A stretch of 64,000 nt of DNA, from assembly GCF_034702125.1 (NCBI RefSeq), contig NC_085872.1, forward strand, positions 25,794,002-25,858,001. Direction: 5' to 3'. The translations under genes were made by a program, and so were the position numbers. Under the pieces are notes generated by a model. The model saw nothing but the letters and a program-made list of their open reading frames with translations. It had not been told where the DNA came from and searched no databases. Below, piece after piece: positions 1 to 34,439 of this stretch (position 1 is its first letter; every line of letters begins with the position of its first letter). The DNA is from Engraulis encrasicolus (Eukaryota; Chordata; Actinopteri; Clupeiformes; Engraulidae).

Positions 1-8936
<8,936 letters not shown>

Positions 8937-9601
8937 GGCGTTGGCTGGCCTGGACTGCTCACCTGAATCTACCCATTATGACACGGATGGCAAAAGAGGC
9001 CTGAAGCTACACAGCAAGGTACGGATGGACCAGAGGTGAACAGAGAGTGTCTCCAAAGATGAAGCTTCCACATGAACTCCAGATAAAACAGATAAGATGA
9101 TGCTACTCAATGGAGGGGGCACCACTCTGCTTATCCTCTCTGTAGCTCAGACCTTTAACGTGTTATCCTTTTTACATTTTTTTTTCATCAATGCTCTGGT
9201 ATCAAGTATCATCAATTAAATCACCTGTGTTAATACGTCTATTAGATTGTATCAGCACTATATATATTATATTTAAATAGTCTTTCAAGAATAAATGTTG
9301 TGTTGTTAGTCATCAGCGGTGTTTTTTCTATTCTTTATTTGCATGTCTAGTCTATAAACTGTATATAGTATCACGTAAGGACACATACTTTGTTTTCTTT
9401 ATGAGTTCCTACTTCAGCATTGATTGTTTTGTGAGCGTGAACACAATTGTGATTATTAGTAACAAAAACAACCCTGTTGTCTCACCTCCACCATTGTCAC
9501 AGAATGCCACATTTCTTTCAATAAAACTAAAATTAATTTTCTCCAAATGCCATTATGCATGTCTTCACGTACAGTATCAAAGCACAGAAGAGAAGTCTTA
9601 C

Positions 9602-9646
9602 CTTATACTCTCTACCCCAGCAGAGATGAGTGGTGCTTCGCTTGCC
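9602..9646 (-). other. Second 5' untranslated exon of myosin gene A
   Basis: On the minus strand a pyrimidine-rich tract ending in catag lies just before 9646, and a consensus donor (AAG|gtaaga) follows 9602. The 45-nt interval has no start codon in frame with the protein. Two short untranslated exons before the ATG exon is the usual layout of vertebrate sarcomeric myosin genes, and gene B shows the same. Where this exon joins the ATG exon is unclear: several AG candidates lie between 8962 and 9020. Confidence 0.55.
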
Positions 9647-9827
9647 CTATGGAGTAGAGATAAAAAAAGAGTCACTCTTGCCACTGTTACAAAGTGAAAC
9701 CACATACATCCACTGAGGCTGAGTGTATGACAGAGGCTCATTGTGATCCTGCTCTCAGCAAAAAAACACACACACACACCTTCACTCGCCAAAAAAATCT
9801 CTCAGAAGGTTCCTCCTCACAGCTTAC

Positions 9828-9850
9828 CTTCTGATAATGTGATGACCCCT
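9828..9850 (-). other. First 5' untranslated exon of myosin gene A (3' end supported)
   Basis: A strong donor (AGAAG|gtaagc, minus strand) follows 9828, about 45 bp downstream of a TATA-like box. The transcription start near 9850 is inferred only from the distance to that box. Confidence 0.45.
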
Positions 9851-9873
9851 CCGTGATGGGGACCATTGTTCCT

Positions 9874-9905
9874 GCTTATAAAGGAAACCCCTTTTCCAAA
9901 TTTGG
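9874..9905 (-). promoter_or_regulatory. Gene A core promoter: TATA-like box and CArG box
   Basis: Read on the minus strand, a perfect palindromic CArG box CCAAATTTGG (9896-9905), the SRF site of muscle genes, sits just upstream of a TATA-like TTTATAAG (9875-9882). The spacing to the first untranslated exon fits a muscle-type promoter. Regulation by SRF is inference from the motif. Confidence 0.6.
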
Positions 9906-10125
9906 CCATGGCATGTCAGCTGCCAGGAATGTTATTGTGTATGAGAGGATTGGGGTACCACTAGGGTGCGGGTCTGGGTATTAGAGACAAAGAACAGTAA
10001 AGGAAAAAAAAAATTGCATGGGGTGGGGGGTATCAGGTTTCTTCCTCCTCCATTTAAGGCTTGCCCTGCCATTGACATCTCTCTTATCTACACTGATGAA
10101 ATCATAATTTAAGTAAGTGCTAATT

Positions 10126-10460
10126 CAGTGTTTCTCAACCTTTTTTTTAGGTGAGGCACCCTTTCAATTCATGAAAAATGTCAAGGCACCCCAAACCAAC
10201 AAGCAGTAATATTGCATCCAATACCACACAAGCTTAGAAAAGTAACACATTTGGAGACGTCACACGACCTACGTTCGAAGTTGCAGCTGACTGGGGCGAC
10301 CTATATTTACTTTATTGTGCGTAAATGGCAGATGAAAGATTCCACTGACTAACATTAACTTATCAATTTAGACAAATATGTATTATATTACATAATTTAT
10401 TCGCCACGTTTCTGCAGCACCCCTGAGGGGGGCCTGCGGCACCCCTGTTGAGAAACACTG
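10126..10460. mobile_element. hAT-type MITE upstream of gene A
   Basis: 335 bp with ends CAGTGTTTCTCAAC / GTTGAGAAACACTG, flanked by perfect 8-bp duplications tgctaatt (10118-10125 and 10461-10468). No ORF. Confidence 0.88.
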
Positions 10461-10468
10461 TGCTAATT

Positions 10469-12334
10469 AGGCTAATGGAAGCACTGTTTCCTTTTTGTAC
10501 ATGCCCTAATCTGCTTCACAAGGAGGCCAAATGGTTTTAGGGTACTTTGATTAGGTCACTAAGATATTATGAAGAGGATATAATGGCGTACCAGTGGGAA
10601 GCTTGTGATATGTTTGATTACGTATAAAACTTGGCTTGATAAACAGCGAGCAATGCCGAGGCATTAAAGAGGTCTGAGGTGCTAGTGTAATGGGTCTACC
10701 AACGCTGGTGCCACTTAAACTCTATTACTGTTAAGTATCATCTTCTAGACATGTAATTTTATATTCATATAATAAAGACTGCATATTTCTTTTACAAATA
10801 TCTTTGTTTGATATTTCACGTCATTCAATAGTTGTATCGTTTGGAACATCTAATCATGAGATTATAACAGAATTATAACACCATCTTGTGATATAGGCCT
10901 ACTATTTAAAAAGATAGTCTTTGATGGTGTTGGTCCTTTTTAGCAGGTGACAAATAATTGTAGTCCATTGCTGAAGCCCATTCTATTTATGTTTCAGTAT
11001 ATGGACCCATATGCCACTCTACTATAATGAGCAGCTGTGCCAATGCATTGTTTCATTGGTATGCTTTATTTAGTAAGCCACAACACTCTCCGATCCAGAT
11101 GAGATAAGCCGTTGTGTAATTCATAGTATGTTTATGTCCACTTGCAAAATTCCATTTTAAAGTGTTTGACATGAATACATACAGATAAAACATATGTAAT
11201 GTTTGTGGGCGGCTGGCTTTGCCTGAGGTAGCCTATACGTAGAGGAGCTACATTCCAAAGTGGTGATCCTCTTGAAAACAACAGCACGTGGGGGGTGTCA
11301 ATTACCCACAGAGCTTAGGAGTAGCTAATGCACAACATTGCCAACATATTGTGTTTTGTAGTAATAGACCCCAATCTGACAGCATCCATACGCCAATATC
11401 AGATATGGTGCGCGTCAAGGGCTATATAAAGCACATGCAGTCTGGGAGATCAACCAGGTGGCAAGTGTCTGGCAGCCTGGAGCAGAGGCCTGTCACAGGT
11501 GACATGTTTTAAAAGATGATAATGATAATAATAAAAAGAGAGGCAGCGGACGGTTAGAGCCATGGATGCAGACACTGGGCTTCCCAGCGCACAGCAGCCA
11601 GCGCCCGCCGACAGACCAATGTTAGGCCAAGGACACTGCGGAGCTGATGGTCCCCGAGCGCCCAGCGGCGAAGTGAAAGCCTCTGTGCGCCCCTCAGCCC
11701 CAGCCTTGTTGACATGGCTTTGTTTCTTTTGAGGACAAAGATAACCCTGTGAAATTCCTGCTGAGTGCCTCACACTGATTGAGGAGGACAGCTTGTGCCA
11801 GGCAGTTGGTTGGGCTTTCAGCCCCTCTTACAGTGTCTGTGTGCGTGTGTGTGTGTGCGTGTGTGTGTTTCTGGTGTGTTCTTGTGATTAGATGAGCTGC
11901 AGCCAGTGCGACCTAGCCCAGCAAAGGTTGCCCTTTACATAAATAAAGCTATGGTGACATTTATGTGTGGACTGTGCATCAATATTTTATGTAATATTTA
12001 AAATTCCATCGGCGGTGTGTGGAGTCAGTGGTCTGCAGGGCTGTCTGTGTGGTGGTGCCACTGGGCTACTATGCTTAGCATGCCATCCATCACCAGTTGC
12101 TGAAAGACACGCATCACTCTCCTCTGCTCAGCAGGCGCTGTTTACTCAACTGACGATTTGTCTAAATGCCTCCTCCGATCCATTTGACAACACTATAGGC
12201 TACGGCTGCTGTTTTAACTGTGAAATTCGAAATGTTTCAAATGTGTAATTTGAAAAAACTCTTGAGAATGATAGCAGGCTAGTAGCAGCAGCAGCGGATA
12301 TTCTTTTTTGAAGCATACTGAGATATTCTGGAGA
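10469..12334. other. Intergenic, no gene seen
   Basis: AT-rich spacer between the gene A promoter and gene B. I see only a short GT-rich stretch near 11,840-11,870 and a few incidental ORFs without splice or family support. Confidence 0.6.
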
Positions 12335-12342
12335 CTAAATTG

Positions 12343-12910
12343 TAGGGATGCACCGATACCACTTTTTTGAAAACCGATATAAGTACAAGTACATTAATGT
12401 GTGTACTTGCCGATACCGAGTACCGATACCGATACCCTTTACCACCAAAATACAATGAAAATAAATGCATGGCCTTGATTTTTTCGAATGTTAGAAAATG
12501 TATGAGGTGGCACTTTTTTCCATGCTGCATTGAAGTCCACAGAAGGTGACGAGTGTTTCGTTTGGGTTGTGGGTTCTTCAATAAACACACCGGTACTTGA
12601 AGAGAACGGTCTTTATAGTAAATTGGTTGCACTTCACATTACAGGCGTACACAACTGTGTTACTACTACATTGTACTGCTCTGAACACTGTATGTTCTAA
12701 CACTTATACAATGCACAACCTATCTAGCACATAGGGAATTACACCATTCAGGATGACCAATCACTGGTTCATATCATTACAACAAGATTTTGCATTGTTT
12801 CGTGTAATAGCAGTAGGCTATCGTGCCTGGTATCGGCAAGTGTTTGACGAGTATAATGAGCAGTATCTGTGTCGATATCCGATACCAGTATCGGTATCGG
12901 TGCATCCCTA
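12343..12910. mobile_element. hAT-type MITE with TAGGGATGCACCGATA ends
   Basis: 568 bp starting TAGGGATGCACCGATACC and ending with the complement, flanked by perfect 8-bp duplications ctaaattg (12335-12342 and 12911-12918). The interior repeats ccgatacc words. No transposase remains. Confidence 0.88.
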
Positions 12911-13254
12911 CTAAATTGTCAAAGCTCCTCTGCCGATAGCAATCACCTTTCAGTTCTTCAGGCAGTCACCAGCCCGAGGTCACTAGATAAACGGGGAGTC
13001 AAGTGTCCTCGATGAGAGGCAAGACTCTTTCCATGCCGCTGCCCTCCCAACACCCATTGCCCATTGCTTTCCCATACTTTGAATAGTGTGTAAGTGGTAA
13101 ATGGAAGTGAGAAGTGCCAAGCCAAGGCGGAAGACCTGCCTAAGATAACAGGGATCTGTCACATTGTCAGGAGCCAGAGGTTACCTCAATGGTGGTCCCA
13201 CAAAATGTGACCACACATGTATGGGGACATACAGAGCTCCCATGTTTGGTTTTA

Positions 13255-13278
13255 CCCCCCCCCCCCCCCCCCCCCCCC

Positions 13279-13353
<75 letters not shown>
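13255..13353. repeat. Extreme poly(C) tract
   Basis: 99 bases of C interrupted by one A at 13279, so 74 consecutive C at 13280-13353. The proline-repeat ORFs across it are artefacts. The length in the genome may not be exactly as assembled. Confidence 0.9.
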
Positions 13354-14792
13354 AGAGTCCCTTACGATGATTGTGGAACTCGTCACAGTAATGGCAGCTG
13401 TCATAGGGAGCCTTGTGTGCCTAATTAACTATAGTGTGAACTAGTCACTGATGCCGGTGCCCCTCTGTTCGTCACTCTGCTCCCTGGACACATGGGTGAA
13501 ATATGGGTGGTATTTGAGGTGTATATCTGCTTTGTACTCTGCATGTCAACACTATGCGTGATGCATGTCTGTGCCATATATTGTATGCCATATACTAGTA
13601 CAGTAGTGAGTGATGGAAAAAGTGAGTGCTAAAAAAAATACAAGAATGTACAGAGTAGATATTGTAATATAATCCTAATAGATGTTTTTAAGGGTGAGTT
13701 ATGGTAATGGTATGAATAAAATATCTGTATTATCCAACTGAAGAATGCCCCCTGCATACCTCAGACAACAAGTCTGCTGTATCAAACACAAATAGCATAC
13801 TCTGCTTGTCTTGGTATCATTAGCACCTCTCTCTGTTTGCCAATAGATGTACAGATCCCAGTCTCCCATTTGAATCGTCCTGTCCCTGTTCTTTCAGGCA
13901 AGGGGGGTTGCAGGCTGGGAATGAGTGCAGCCAGACAACACAGACAGACTCCTGAGGGCCTGTAGGAGGAGAAGACAGCCAGCCTGAGAGGGAGAGTATT
14001 CCAGGATGACCAGCCCACTGGAAGGCCAGCAGAGAGGGCACTCGAGTAAGTGCTGCAATCTCTTCCTGCTCCCCTCTTTTATTATTGATAAAGGAGAAAA
14101 CCGAGCTAATGGCAACGCTGCAGTTTTAGAACTGATGTCATTTCAACTGCCTGTCCTGGAAAGACCCAAACGAAAGATAATGCAGACATGAAAGATAATG
14201 TGTGTCTACATATGGAGGTTAACATTGATCTGATATGTTATGTACTACGTAATGTATTGCCTAATTTTTCTGAATGGTGCCTTCACAAATGTTTATGTCT
14301 TCTTGTCTACATTTATTAGTTAAAGGTTCGTAGAACATTGATTTTAATAATGCTGTACATGTATGGCAACCTGACTACATAGACGCCTCCGTTTTTGGTG
14401 AGATTTATTGACGACACACAGTGCAACAGTACGAGATTCTGTTACCATTACTGTTATGATTCAGCTTCTGTTTATTGTCACAGTAGGGGCCATATATAAT
14501 ATAATATAAATTCCCAGTCAAAGCTTACTGAAATGTGTCCTGATGGCAGCCTGTTTGATTGGCACGTGGGGCTTATGAATCATCCTGGTTGGCAGCTGTT
14601 GCTCTCATGATGGCTGTGCAGGCTTCCTGACCTTGACGGCCTGCTTTCATTTTTCCCCCCTCTTCTAAGCACTCTATTTTAAGAAGTACGCCCCTTGTTT
14701 TATCTCTCTCTGTCTATTTTAAATATCATCAGTTCTCCTGGCTTCAAGTACTCACAATCCTCGTTAATCCGCCCACTTCAGCCCACCTGTGG
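13354..14792. other. Intergenic, no gene seen
   Basis: Spacer between gene B's 3' end and the poly(C) tract. Several ORFs of 60-78 codons lie here but none has a recognisable family, splice context or conserved motif. Confidence 0.55.
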
Positions 14793-14893
<101 letters not shown>

Positions 14894-15673
14894 CACAGTG
14901 ATTGATCTTTGTTGAACTCAATATGACCTTTAACATCCTTTGTTGTTGGTGGAGGTAATATACTTAAACACATTTGCACTGTGTTGAAATGAGATCTTTA
15001 ACCTTTTAACACTGTGATTACTAACTGCTAACTGTTGCCACCATGCAACCCCCGTAATAGGCATAGGCTTCTTATTTACCCCATACTCAGGTAGGCGCCT
15101 AGTGCTTGACAAATGTTGGTAATATCAGGTTTCCTTTATGCAGTTGTTTAGCACCTATGTAGTGAGATGACACACATTGTAATAGTTTCTATGATGCCGG
15201 CATGTAGACAAGAGCTCTTTTCCAAAATGAGATATATCCATTTTATACAATGTTGGGAAATTGACATTTTTGTATTGGGCATTCCATTGAATTGGATTAC
15301 AAAATGCATTTTATAGAGGTTTAAAAAGCATTCCAATTCCAATATTAAAATGCAAAAAGTCAAAAATGGTGGATAAAGCGTTTTGGAAAAGATTATTATT
15401 ATTATAATACAAATGATACTTTGGAAGAAGGCAATTGATCTGCCATGTAAATACATGTGCCCTTCCCCATGGTTCTTTGATTACTTAGATTAAAATTACG
15501 TTTTTTCATACTTATTGTTAAATTACTAAGAGGAGTCGTGTTTCCCAAATGAAGAGTGAAGACAACACTGGGGAAACCAAACAATATTTGAATTATTTTG
15601 TTAGAGAAATGTGAGAACATAGTGGTGGAAAAAAAGGTCAAGGTAAGACAGCAGTCAGTTTGCTGAAGGTGAT

Positions 15674-15679
15674 TTTATT
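15674..15679 (-). terminator. Poly(A) signal of myosin gene B
   Basis: AATAAA on the minus strand, about 100 bp downstream of the gene B stop codon (TAA at 15778-15776). The 3' untranslated region would therefore be about 120 nt, typical of myosin heavy chain mRNAs. Confidence 0.75.
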
Positions 15680-15775
15680 TCACACACACGTAGGAGGGAG
15701 GCAGTGGTTTTAAAGGGAGTCGCTGTTGCACTTAGTGCGAAGGACTGCTGGCTGGGTATTGCTGGGTGTAGAGCC

Positions 15776-28271
<12,496 letters not shown>

Positions 28272-28390
28272 GGTTACTCTAGGAAGAGATTTGACATACA
28301 TGCATTTCAAGCCCTCTGATCTCTTATTGTCTTGCTTACTTATTGTGTGGAGGTTTTTTTTAAATCATTATAGTTATATTACCCACAACA

Positions 28391-28534
28391 CGTTTACCAG
28401 CTGCCTCAGAATTCCAAGTTAATTTAAATCCTTATTGTATGTTGTGTGGCACTTTGAATTGCAGCTTTGTGTTCAAAGCTCCACACAACTTACAAGATTT
28501 AAATTAACTTGGAATTCGGAAGCAGCTGGTAAAC
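28391..28534. repeat. Palindromic repeat related to the MITE at 16345-16579
   Basis: Arms gtttaccagctgcctcagaa and its complement enclose about 60 bp. A cactgtaaaaaa-type end occurs downstream (complement at 28599-28612). It lies in the intron between the second untranslated exon and the ATG exon of gene B. This copy lacks the left terminus seen in the 16.3-kb copy. Confidence 0.6.
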
Positions 28535-28665
28535 TTGTGATTTCAAGTTAAACTTGCTTACAGTGTATAGCACCAATAATGACTTATTACTGACATATTT
28601 TTTTACAGTGTATACTGTATACTGGCAATACTAGTAAGTTGCTGGTAATCGCCTAAACACTTTAC

Positions 28666-28722
28666 CTTTTCACTCACAGCCCGCCACAGATGAAAGGAGA
28701 CTGCTGAGGTTTGACGCTTTGC
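28666..28722 (-). other. Second 5' untranslated exon of myosin gene B
   Basis: Acceptor catcag just before 28722 and donor AAAAG|gtaaag after 28666 on the minus strand bound a 57-nt interval. The ATG exon then starts at 28278 (acceptor ttcctag), leaving 7 nt before the ATG. Confidence 0.6.
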
Positions 28723-28910
28723 CTGATGGAAATGGAAGACTGAAAAATCAAACCAACAACACCTTTGAATGATGTTGAAATACAATATAATAACAGGTAG
28801 GTACCAGTTGGTTTCCGTCACACAAAGAGGCATTACCTGGGGAAATTTTCTTGAACACACTGGCAAAATAAGGCTAACAACACACAATCACACATCAGAA
28901 AGACTCTTAC

Positions 28911-28950
28911 CCAAGGTCAAGATCGATGACTGTGCTGTGCTGGGCCGTGG
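28911..28950 (-). other. First 5' untranslated exon of myosin gene B (3' end supported)
   Basis: Consensus donor (TTGG|gtaaga) after 28911, located about 70 bp downstream of a TATA-like box. The start near 28950 is inferred from that distance. Confidence 0.5.
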
Positions 28951-28976
28951 CAAGGTCTACCGTGATGGCAGCCATC

Positions 28977-29011
28977 AAATATATAACCCCTGTGGCCCGA
29001 GCCCTATAAGG
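28977..29011 (-). promoter_or_regulatory. Gene B core promoter: TATA-like box and CArG-like site
   Basis: On the minus strand TTATATATTT (28977-28986) follows a CArG-like CCTTATAGGG (29002-29011), which has one mismatch to the SRF consensus. The arrangement mirrors gene A, but the gene A CArG box is perfect. Confidence 0.5.
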
Positions 29012-29112
29012 CCAAGGGCACCGCCACCCTGGGACACCCCTCCCTGCCATCCATCACGCATCACACATACTGCCTAAAGGTGTTGTGGCAGACAGAGGTG
29101 AGACACCAAATA

Positions 29113-29760
<648 letters not shown>

Positions 29761-31789
29761 GGCCGGCAGCCAGGAATGCTGCATATCTCCCCATGAGATT
29801 CAGTCATGCACAGTGCACAGGCCAGGCTCTCCATCCTTGATTGAGCTACGTATATGTTGCATTTAATTAGCCTCCCATTCTGCGTCGCTCCTCAGTCATA
29901 GACCCGTAGAGTTAGCACATCATGCCAGGCATCAAAGAACTGGCTTATTCATGTTCCCTTGTTTTTGTCCTCATATCAGTCTCTCAATTGCCCCCATGGC
30001 CACAGAGCCTGTCACAGAGCCTGTCTGGCCTGCGTTTCCCTGGGAACACCAAGGTCACATATCCTGTCAAACGGCGAGCGGTCAGGAGCAGGAGCACACC
30101 TCTGTAACATACCTTTGTGTGTTGGCTATGTGTGTTTTTTATTATTCCGTACTAAGGAAAAGACCAACGAAAACATGCACATTTGGCCATCTACGGGGAG
30201 CACGGTGGAACACTGGGTGGGGGGGGTGGGGGGTGGGGGGTACTGTAGCATTCATCCCACAGCTTCATTCTGCTATGCTATCATTAGTGAGCAGACCCTT
30301 CAAATGCTAGGCCCTTGTAGTGCACTGTAAGTACTGTACATAATATTTCATATGGGTACGGAATTTCAGTTATTTAATTTGCCATGCGTTTGATCTTGCG
30401 TTAACGGTCTACCTACTGCCATTCAGTGTGCATGATCACTTGTTTGATTTGCATGCTTAGAGAATGCATTCTTTATTCTTTTACAGTCAACAATTACAAA
30501 AACACTGAAGACATTTTAATCATAGTATGTGTATGTGTGTGAATGTGTACCGAATTCTATCAGTTTTGATTTACACATAAATCACTTTGTGTTTTCAGTG
30601 GTAATATCATGGCTTGTTGACACTATAGTCTTTTCGTCCAGTGTACTATTGTCACACTGTGATGGTATCCATCCAACTGGAGACCCAGGCCCAGGGAACT
30701 AGGCTAACAATATGGAGTTATGATAACATTTGGGTCCATTTCACAGTTTTATTAACCCCTTTGCATATAGAGCCTATGGTATAACCCTTCTGTAGCCAAA
30801 ATTGTAATAACCAAGTCTTGATCTATTAGTTCTCTAATGATCTGCAATGTCATTACAATGTTGTTATGATGGAGTTGAGTCTTTTCAGCAAGAATGAACC
30901 AACCCGCCGAACGGACCAAGCCCATCTGTACAAAGAGGCTGCTGAAACAGGCAAAAGCAAGTAGTGTATTACTAATTTTAATTTATACTTTCATGTGGCA
31001 TTATGCCACTATAAGAGAGACTGACTACTGACTGACTCTGACAATAATCTACAGAAATATACTACCACCCCAGCTTCAGATCACCCACGTCTACAGAAAT
31101 ATACTTCCCATCCCACCTTACAAGTTCACCTACTGCATACTGTCTGTCTCCTTGCCCTTCAGCAATCCCATTAATCGTGTTGATTAGTCCAATAACTCAT
31201 GCATGCCTCTAAGCCTTCTAAAATGAAACCCCCACCGCTATGAACAAACAAAAAAAAGATGCATCAGAAGAATTCCATTCCTGATTACTACTATCAGTTG
31301 CACACACAAAGGAAAGGTAATGGCATTGTGTGTGTGGTTTGTAGGCAGGCTATATTATTTTTAGACATGGAAGGATTTCTCCATAAAAGTCCTGTGGCAG
31401 GATGCTGAGCATGGAGCTGGTCACAGCTCGGTATGTTGAATGTTCCCCTTCAGGCTATCAGGGCATGGGGCAGGCGAGTGCTGGAGTCGGAGCCAATACC
31501 GTCTGCTCTCTCAAGTGGCTTTTCACCATGCTGTCACTTTCCTGCCACAGTCCAGTGCAAGCCATATCGGTGACATTTTTGTGGGTGGGTGATAAGCTTG
31601 ATGGGGTCAAGTGCCTGCCTGTGGACTCTGTGGGAGGAGCCTAGGCTGTTTTTTGTTTGTATGCTTTTAACTGTTCTGCTGTTTATGGGAGAGGTTATAG
31701 CCTGTAGGTGTGTGATCCTGACCCTGAGGGCAGCAGGTGCTTCTTTGACTGTATGTGTCTCCAAAAAGAGTTGATCTAATACATCTTTC
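29761..31789. other. Intergenic, no gene seen
   Basis: Repeat-poor spacer. ORFs of 60-140 codons occur but have no recognisable family; the largest minus-strand one (31534-31962) runs through the SINE. Confidence 0.55.
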
Positions 31790-31979
31790 TTTTTATTTAT
31801 TTTTTTATTTATTTTTTGGGTCTTATTGAATTTATTTATGACAGGAAAGTGAAGGTGATGACAGGAAGCAAGTGGGGAGAGAGTGACGGGGAAGGGCCGG
31901 CAAAGGACCCGGGCCGGGAATCGAACCTGGGTCAACCTGGTGTTAGACGAGTGCCTTACCATTTGGCCACGGCAGGGCC
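31790..31979 (-). mobile_element. tRNA-derived SINE
   Basis: On the minus strand it begins with a tRNA-like head. This has an A-box-like tggccaaatggtaaggc and a perfect B box GGTTCGATTCC about 45 nt later, then a short body and an A/T-rich tail (31788-31820 on the plus strand). It is a SINE copy, not a functional tRNA gene: the arms do not complete a cloverleaf. Confidence 0.75.
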
Positions 31980-32669
31980 ATGTAATACGTCTTTAAATAA
32001 CTTCATGCCGTGTTGTCAGGCTGGGTTGTTTAGTCATTGTTGTTGTGGGTGTGGTTGTGGTTGTGGTTGTTGTGGTGGTGGTGGTAGTCGTGGTTGTTGA
32101 TGATGACGATGCTTAATGTTGATGGTTTTGATTTCCAGCCTGTGAAATCTATGATCCCACAACTGAACAATAAGGCATAGTGGCAGTCAGGAGAGACGGC
32201 ACAGTGTGTAAGGTGTTGAGTCCATAATGATCGTAATATATCCTATTAGGAATACTTGAATGCAGGACCCTCTTAGGAGACCATCCAGAGCTTGAATGGC
32301 CCTGTGGTGTTGCATACCTCTTGTTCCGCGTATTCCCGCCTGGGGCACACACAGGGTCCATCATGGCACCGTTCCCGGCTGAGGAAGGGGAATATGCTGC
32401 TAGCAAAACCTCCCCAGTCCCCCGTGCCATGTCTAGTATTTTAAAAACCTGTGTATTACAAGCCCTCTTTATTACAAATAGCTTATGTCTGATTGGCGGG
32501 TTGGGGGGGATGGAGTCATTTGAATAGTGACAGCGCCAGCCCAGTCATACATGTTTTGAATGGCGACAACATGTCTAAGAAGCATCCGGTGTCTTTGTGC
32601 ATGCTTGAGCTCGTTTGCATATTTGCTGACCAATGCATGAGCATCACAACATCCAAATAAAATGCTTAA

Positions 32670-32872
32670 AGGGGTATGCCACTATTTTGGGGCTTAATAG
32701 CTACATGCTACATGGATCCATTGACTTTCACTAGCTTAACGACATACTCCCTCTTTTAACTTGTCCTAAAGCAAGACAACGATTAACATGAAAAATAAGA
32801 CACTTTACCACCTTTATAAACCCCGGCCAACGATTTTAACTGTATTAAGCCCCAAAATAGTGGCATACTCCT
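32670..32872. mobile_element. TTAA-flanked MITE (piggyBac-like)
   Basis: 203 bp with inverted ends of about 30 bp (AGGGGTATGCCACTATTTTG and complement with one gap), flanked by TTAA at 32666-32669 and 32873-32876. No ORF. Confidence 0.75.
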
Positions 32873-32876
32873 TTAA

Positions 32877-34430
32877 AGCTTTAAGTGTTAGTTGAAGATA
32901 ATCATTAATTAACAAAAACAGTAATTATAAAAAGAATACACAGAGCATTTTCCAACAAATATTTGAATACATTTATAACATGTCTGTTATAAGTTCTGTT
33001 CATTTTCAGATATCTATAGAATTTAGTGCAAATGCATGATTTGATAATTTTATATAACCTGCGCCAATCACTATAAAAAAAAACAACAACTGATTTTTGT
33101 GACCATAAAATAGGCCTACAGGACGAGCTTTTGAGATGACTGCTTTGTCTGAGCATTACGTGTTGTCACATTGCATGGCTGCATCTAGGCTACATGTATA
33201 TTATCCCATGACGGGGCTGGGGGACTTAGCAGTTATTTCAGCATATCCACACTGGAGAGAGCCTGGAGCAGCAGCTGCCTGAGATGTCAGTCAGAGGTTC
33301 AGAGGAGGATTAGAGGGAAGTTCTTGGCATGGTTGTTCACTGGCACAATGGCTTTGCCATAGTCTTAGGAGAAGACAAGACGGCGGGCCAAACCAGGATG
33401 AGGTTTTGGAAATGCCTGTTGGCGTGGTCATACTGATATTCACCAAGGGTACTGTGAAACTACAGAATTTCCTGATACTATGTGTGACATGCTATGTGTT
33501 ACTGTAATAATTGTATACAATGAATTTTGTACTCACATTACCGATAGCAGGGCTGTACTGGGGGAGAAATAGGGCCCGAGCACTTTTGGCTTAAAGAGGC
33601 CCCTCATAATTAGCGGCACAGAACTGATTCCCCAGTGGGCCCCGCACCCTCGTGGGTCCCTTTTTTCATTTTAAAAAAATATATATATTATTATTATTTG
33701 CATTTGCATTTCTGAAAATAGGGGCCCATGCCCACTGCGTAACAGTGAAATACATCTCGAGTTGTCAGAAAGGCACATGTCTGTGTGCGATGTATTCTGG
33801 CTCTTTGCAATGTTTTTATTCACATGTTGAGCTGTCAGAGCAATTGTAAACAACTGTTGTTTACTCTATTGCAACAAAATAAAATTACAAGTCATGCGAA
33901 CTGGTAGTAAAATAAAAAAAATGACTGACCATTACAATCAGATACAAATTGAAATTGAATTGAATCTTTGTGTACTGTACTTTTTGTTACTGATTATTAC
34001 AGAATGTGGGTGCTAGGCAGGAAAAAAACAAACTTTGTATTACTAGTCTGTGCAGCTATTCATAGATCTGGAAAACTGCAGATAGGGGAGTAAATATGGT
34101 TTTGAGGTCACTGTATGAGCACATGGGGAAGGTTTTGTTCCTAAAGCTTGGGGAACAGTTTGAAGACAAATGAAACAGACAGTTGTTAGGTATTTAGCCT
34201 ACAGCTTCAAGGACAACAGCTGAGAAATGTCTGGCATTCCTTGTGAACAACATTTCACCATCAACATATTCCCTGCAGGCTGGAGGGTTGTTTCATTGCA
34301 TTCATTATTTGCAATTACCTCAAATACATAAAATGTGAAATATTGCTAAATGTTTCCATGTGATTTAACTGTTGCATGAATGACAGCAACATAGTTGGAC
34401 AATATTGAAGCAAACAAACATTAACATGTT
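32877..34430. other. Intergenic, no gene seen
   Basis: AT-rich spacer with no supportable gene. Several words (ggggcccatgcccac, gtgggccccgcacc near 33,600-33,740) suggest a decayed GC-ended repeat. Confidence 0.5.
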
Positions 34431-34439
34431 TGTGGTAAG

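Noticed and set aside
11450..11773. 107-codon minus-strand ORF
   Set aside because: No family, no splice context, and no conserved motif; likely chance.
13164..13444. Proline-repeat ORFs in three frames
   Set aside because: Produced by the poly(C) tract.
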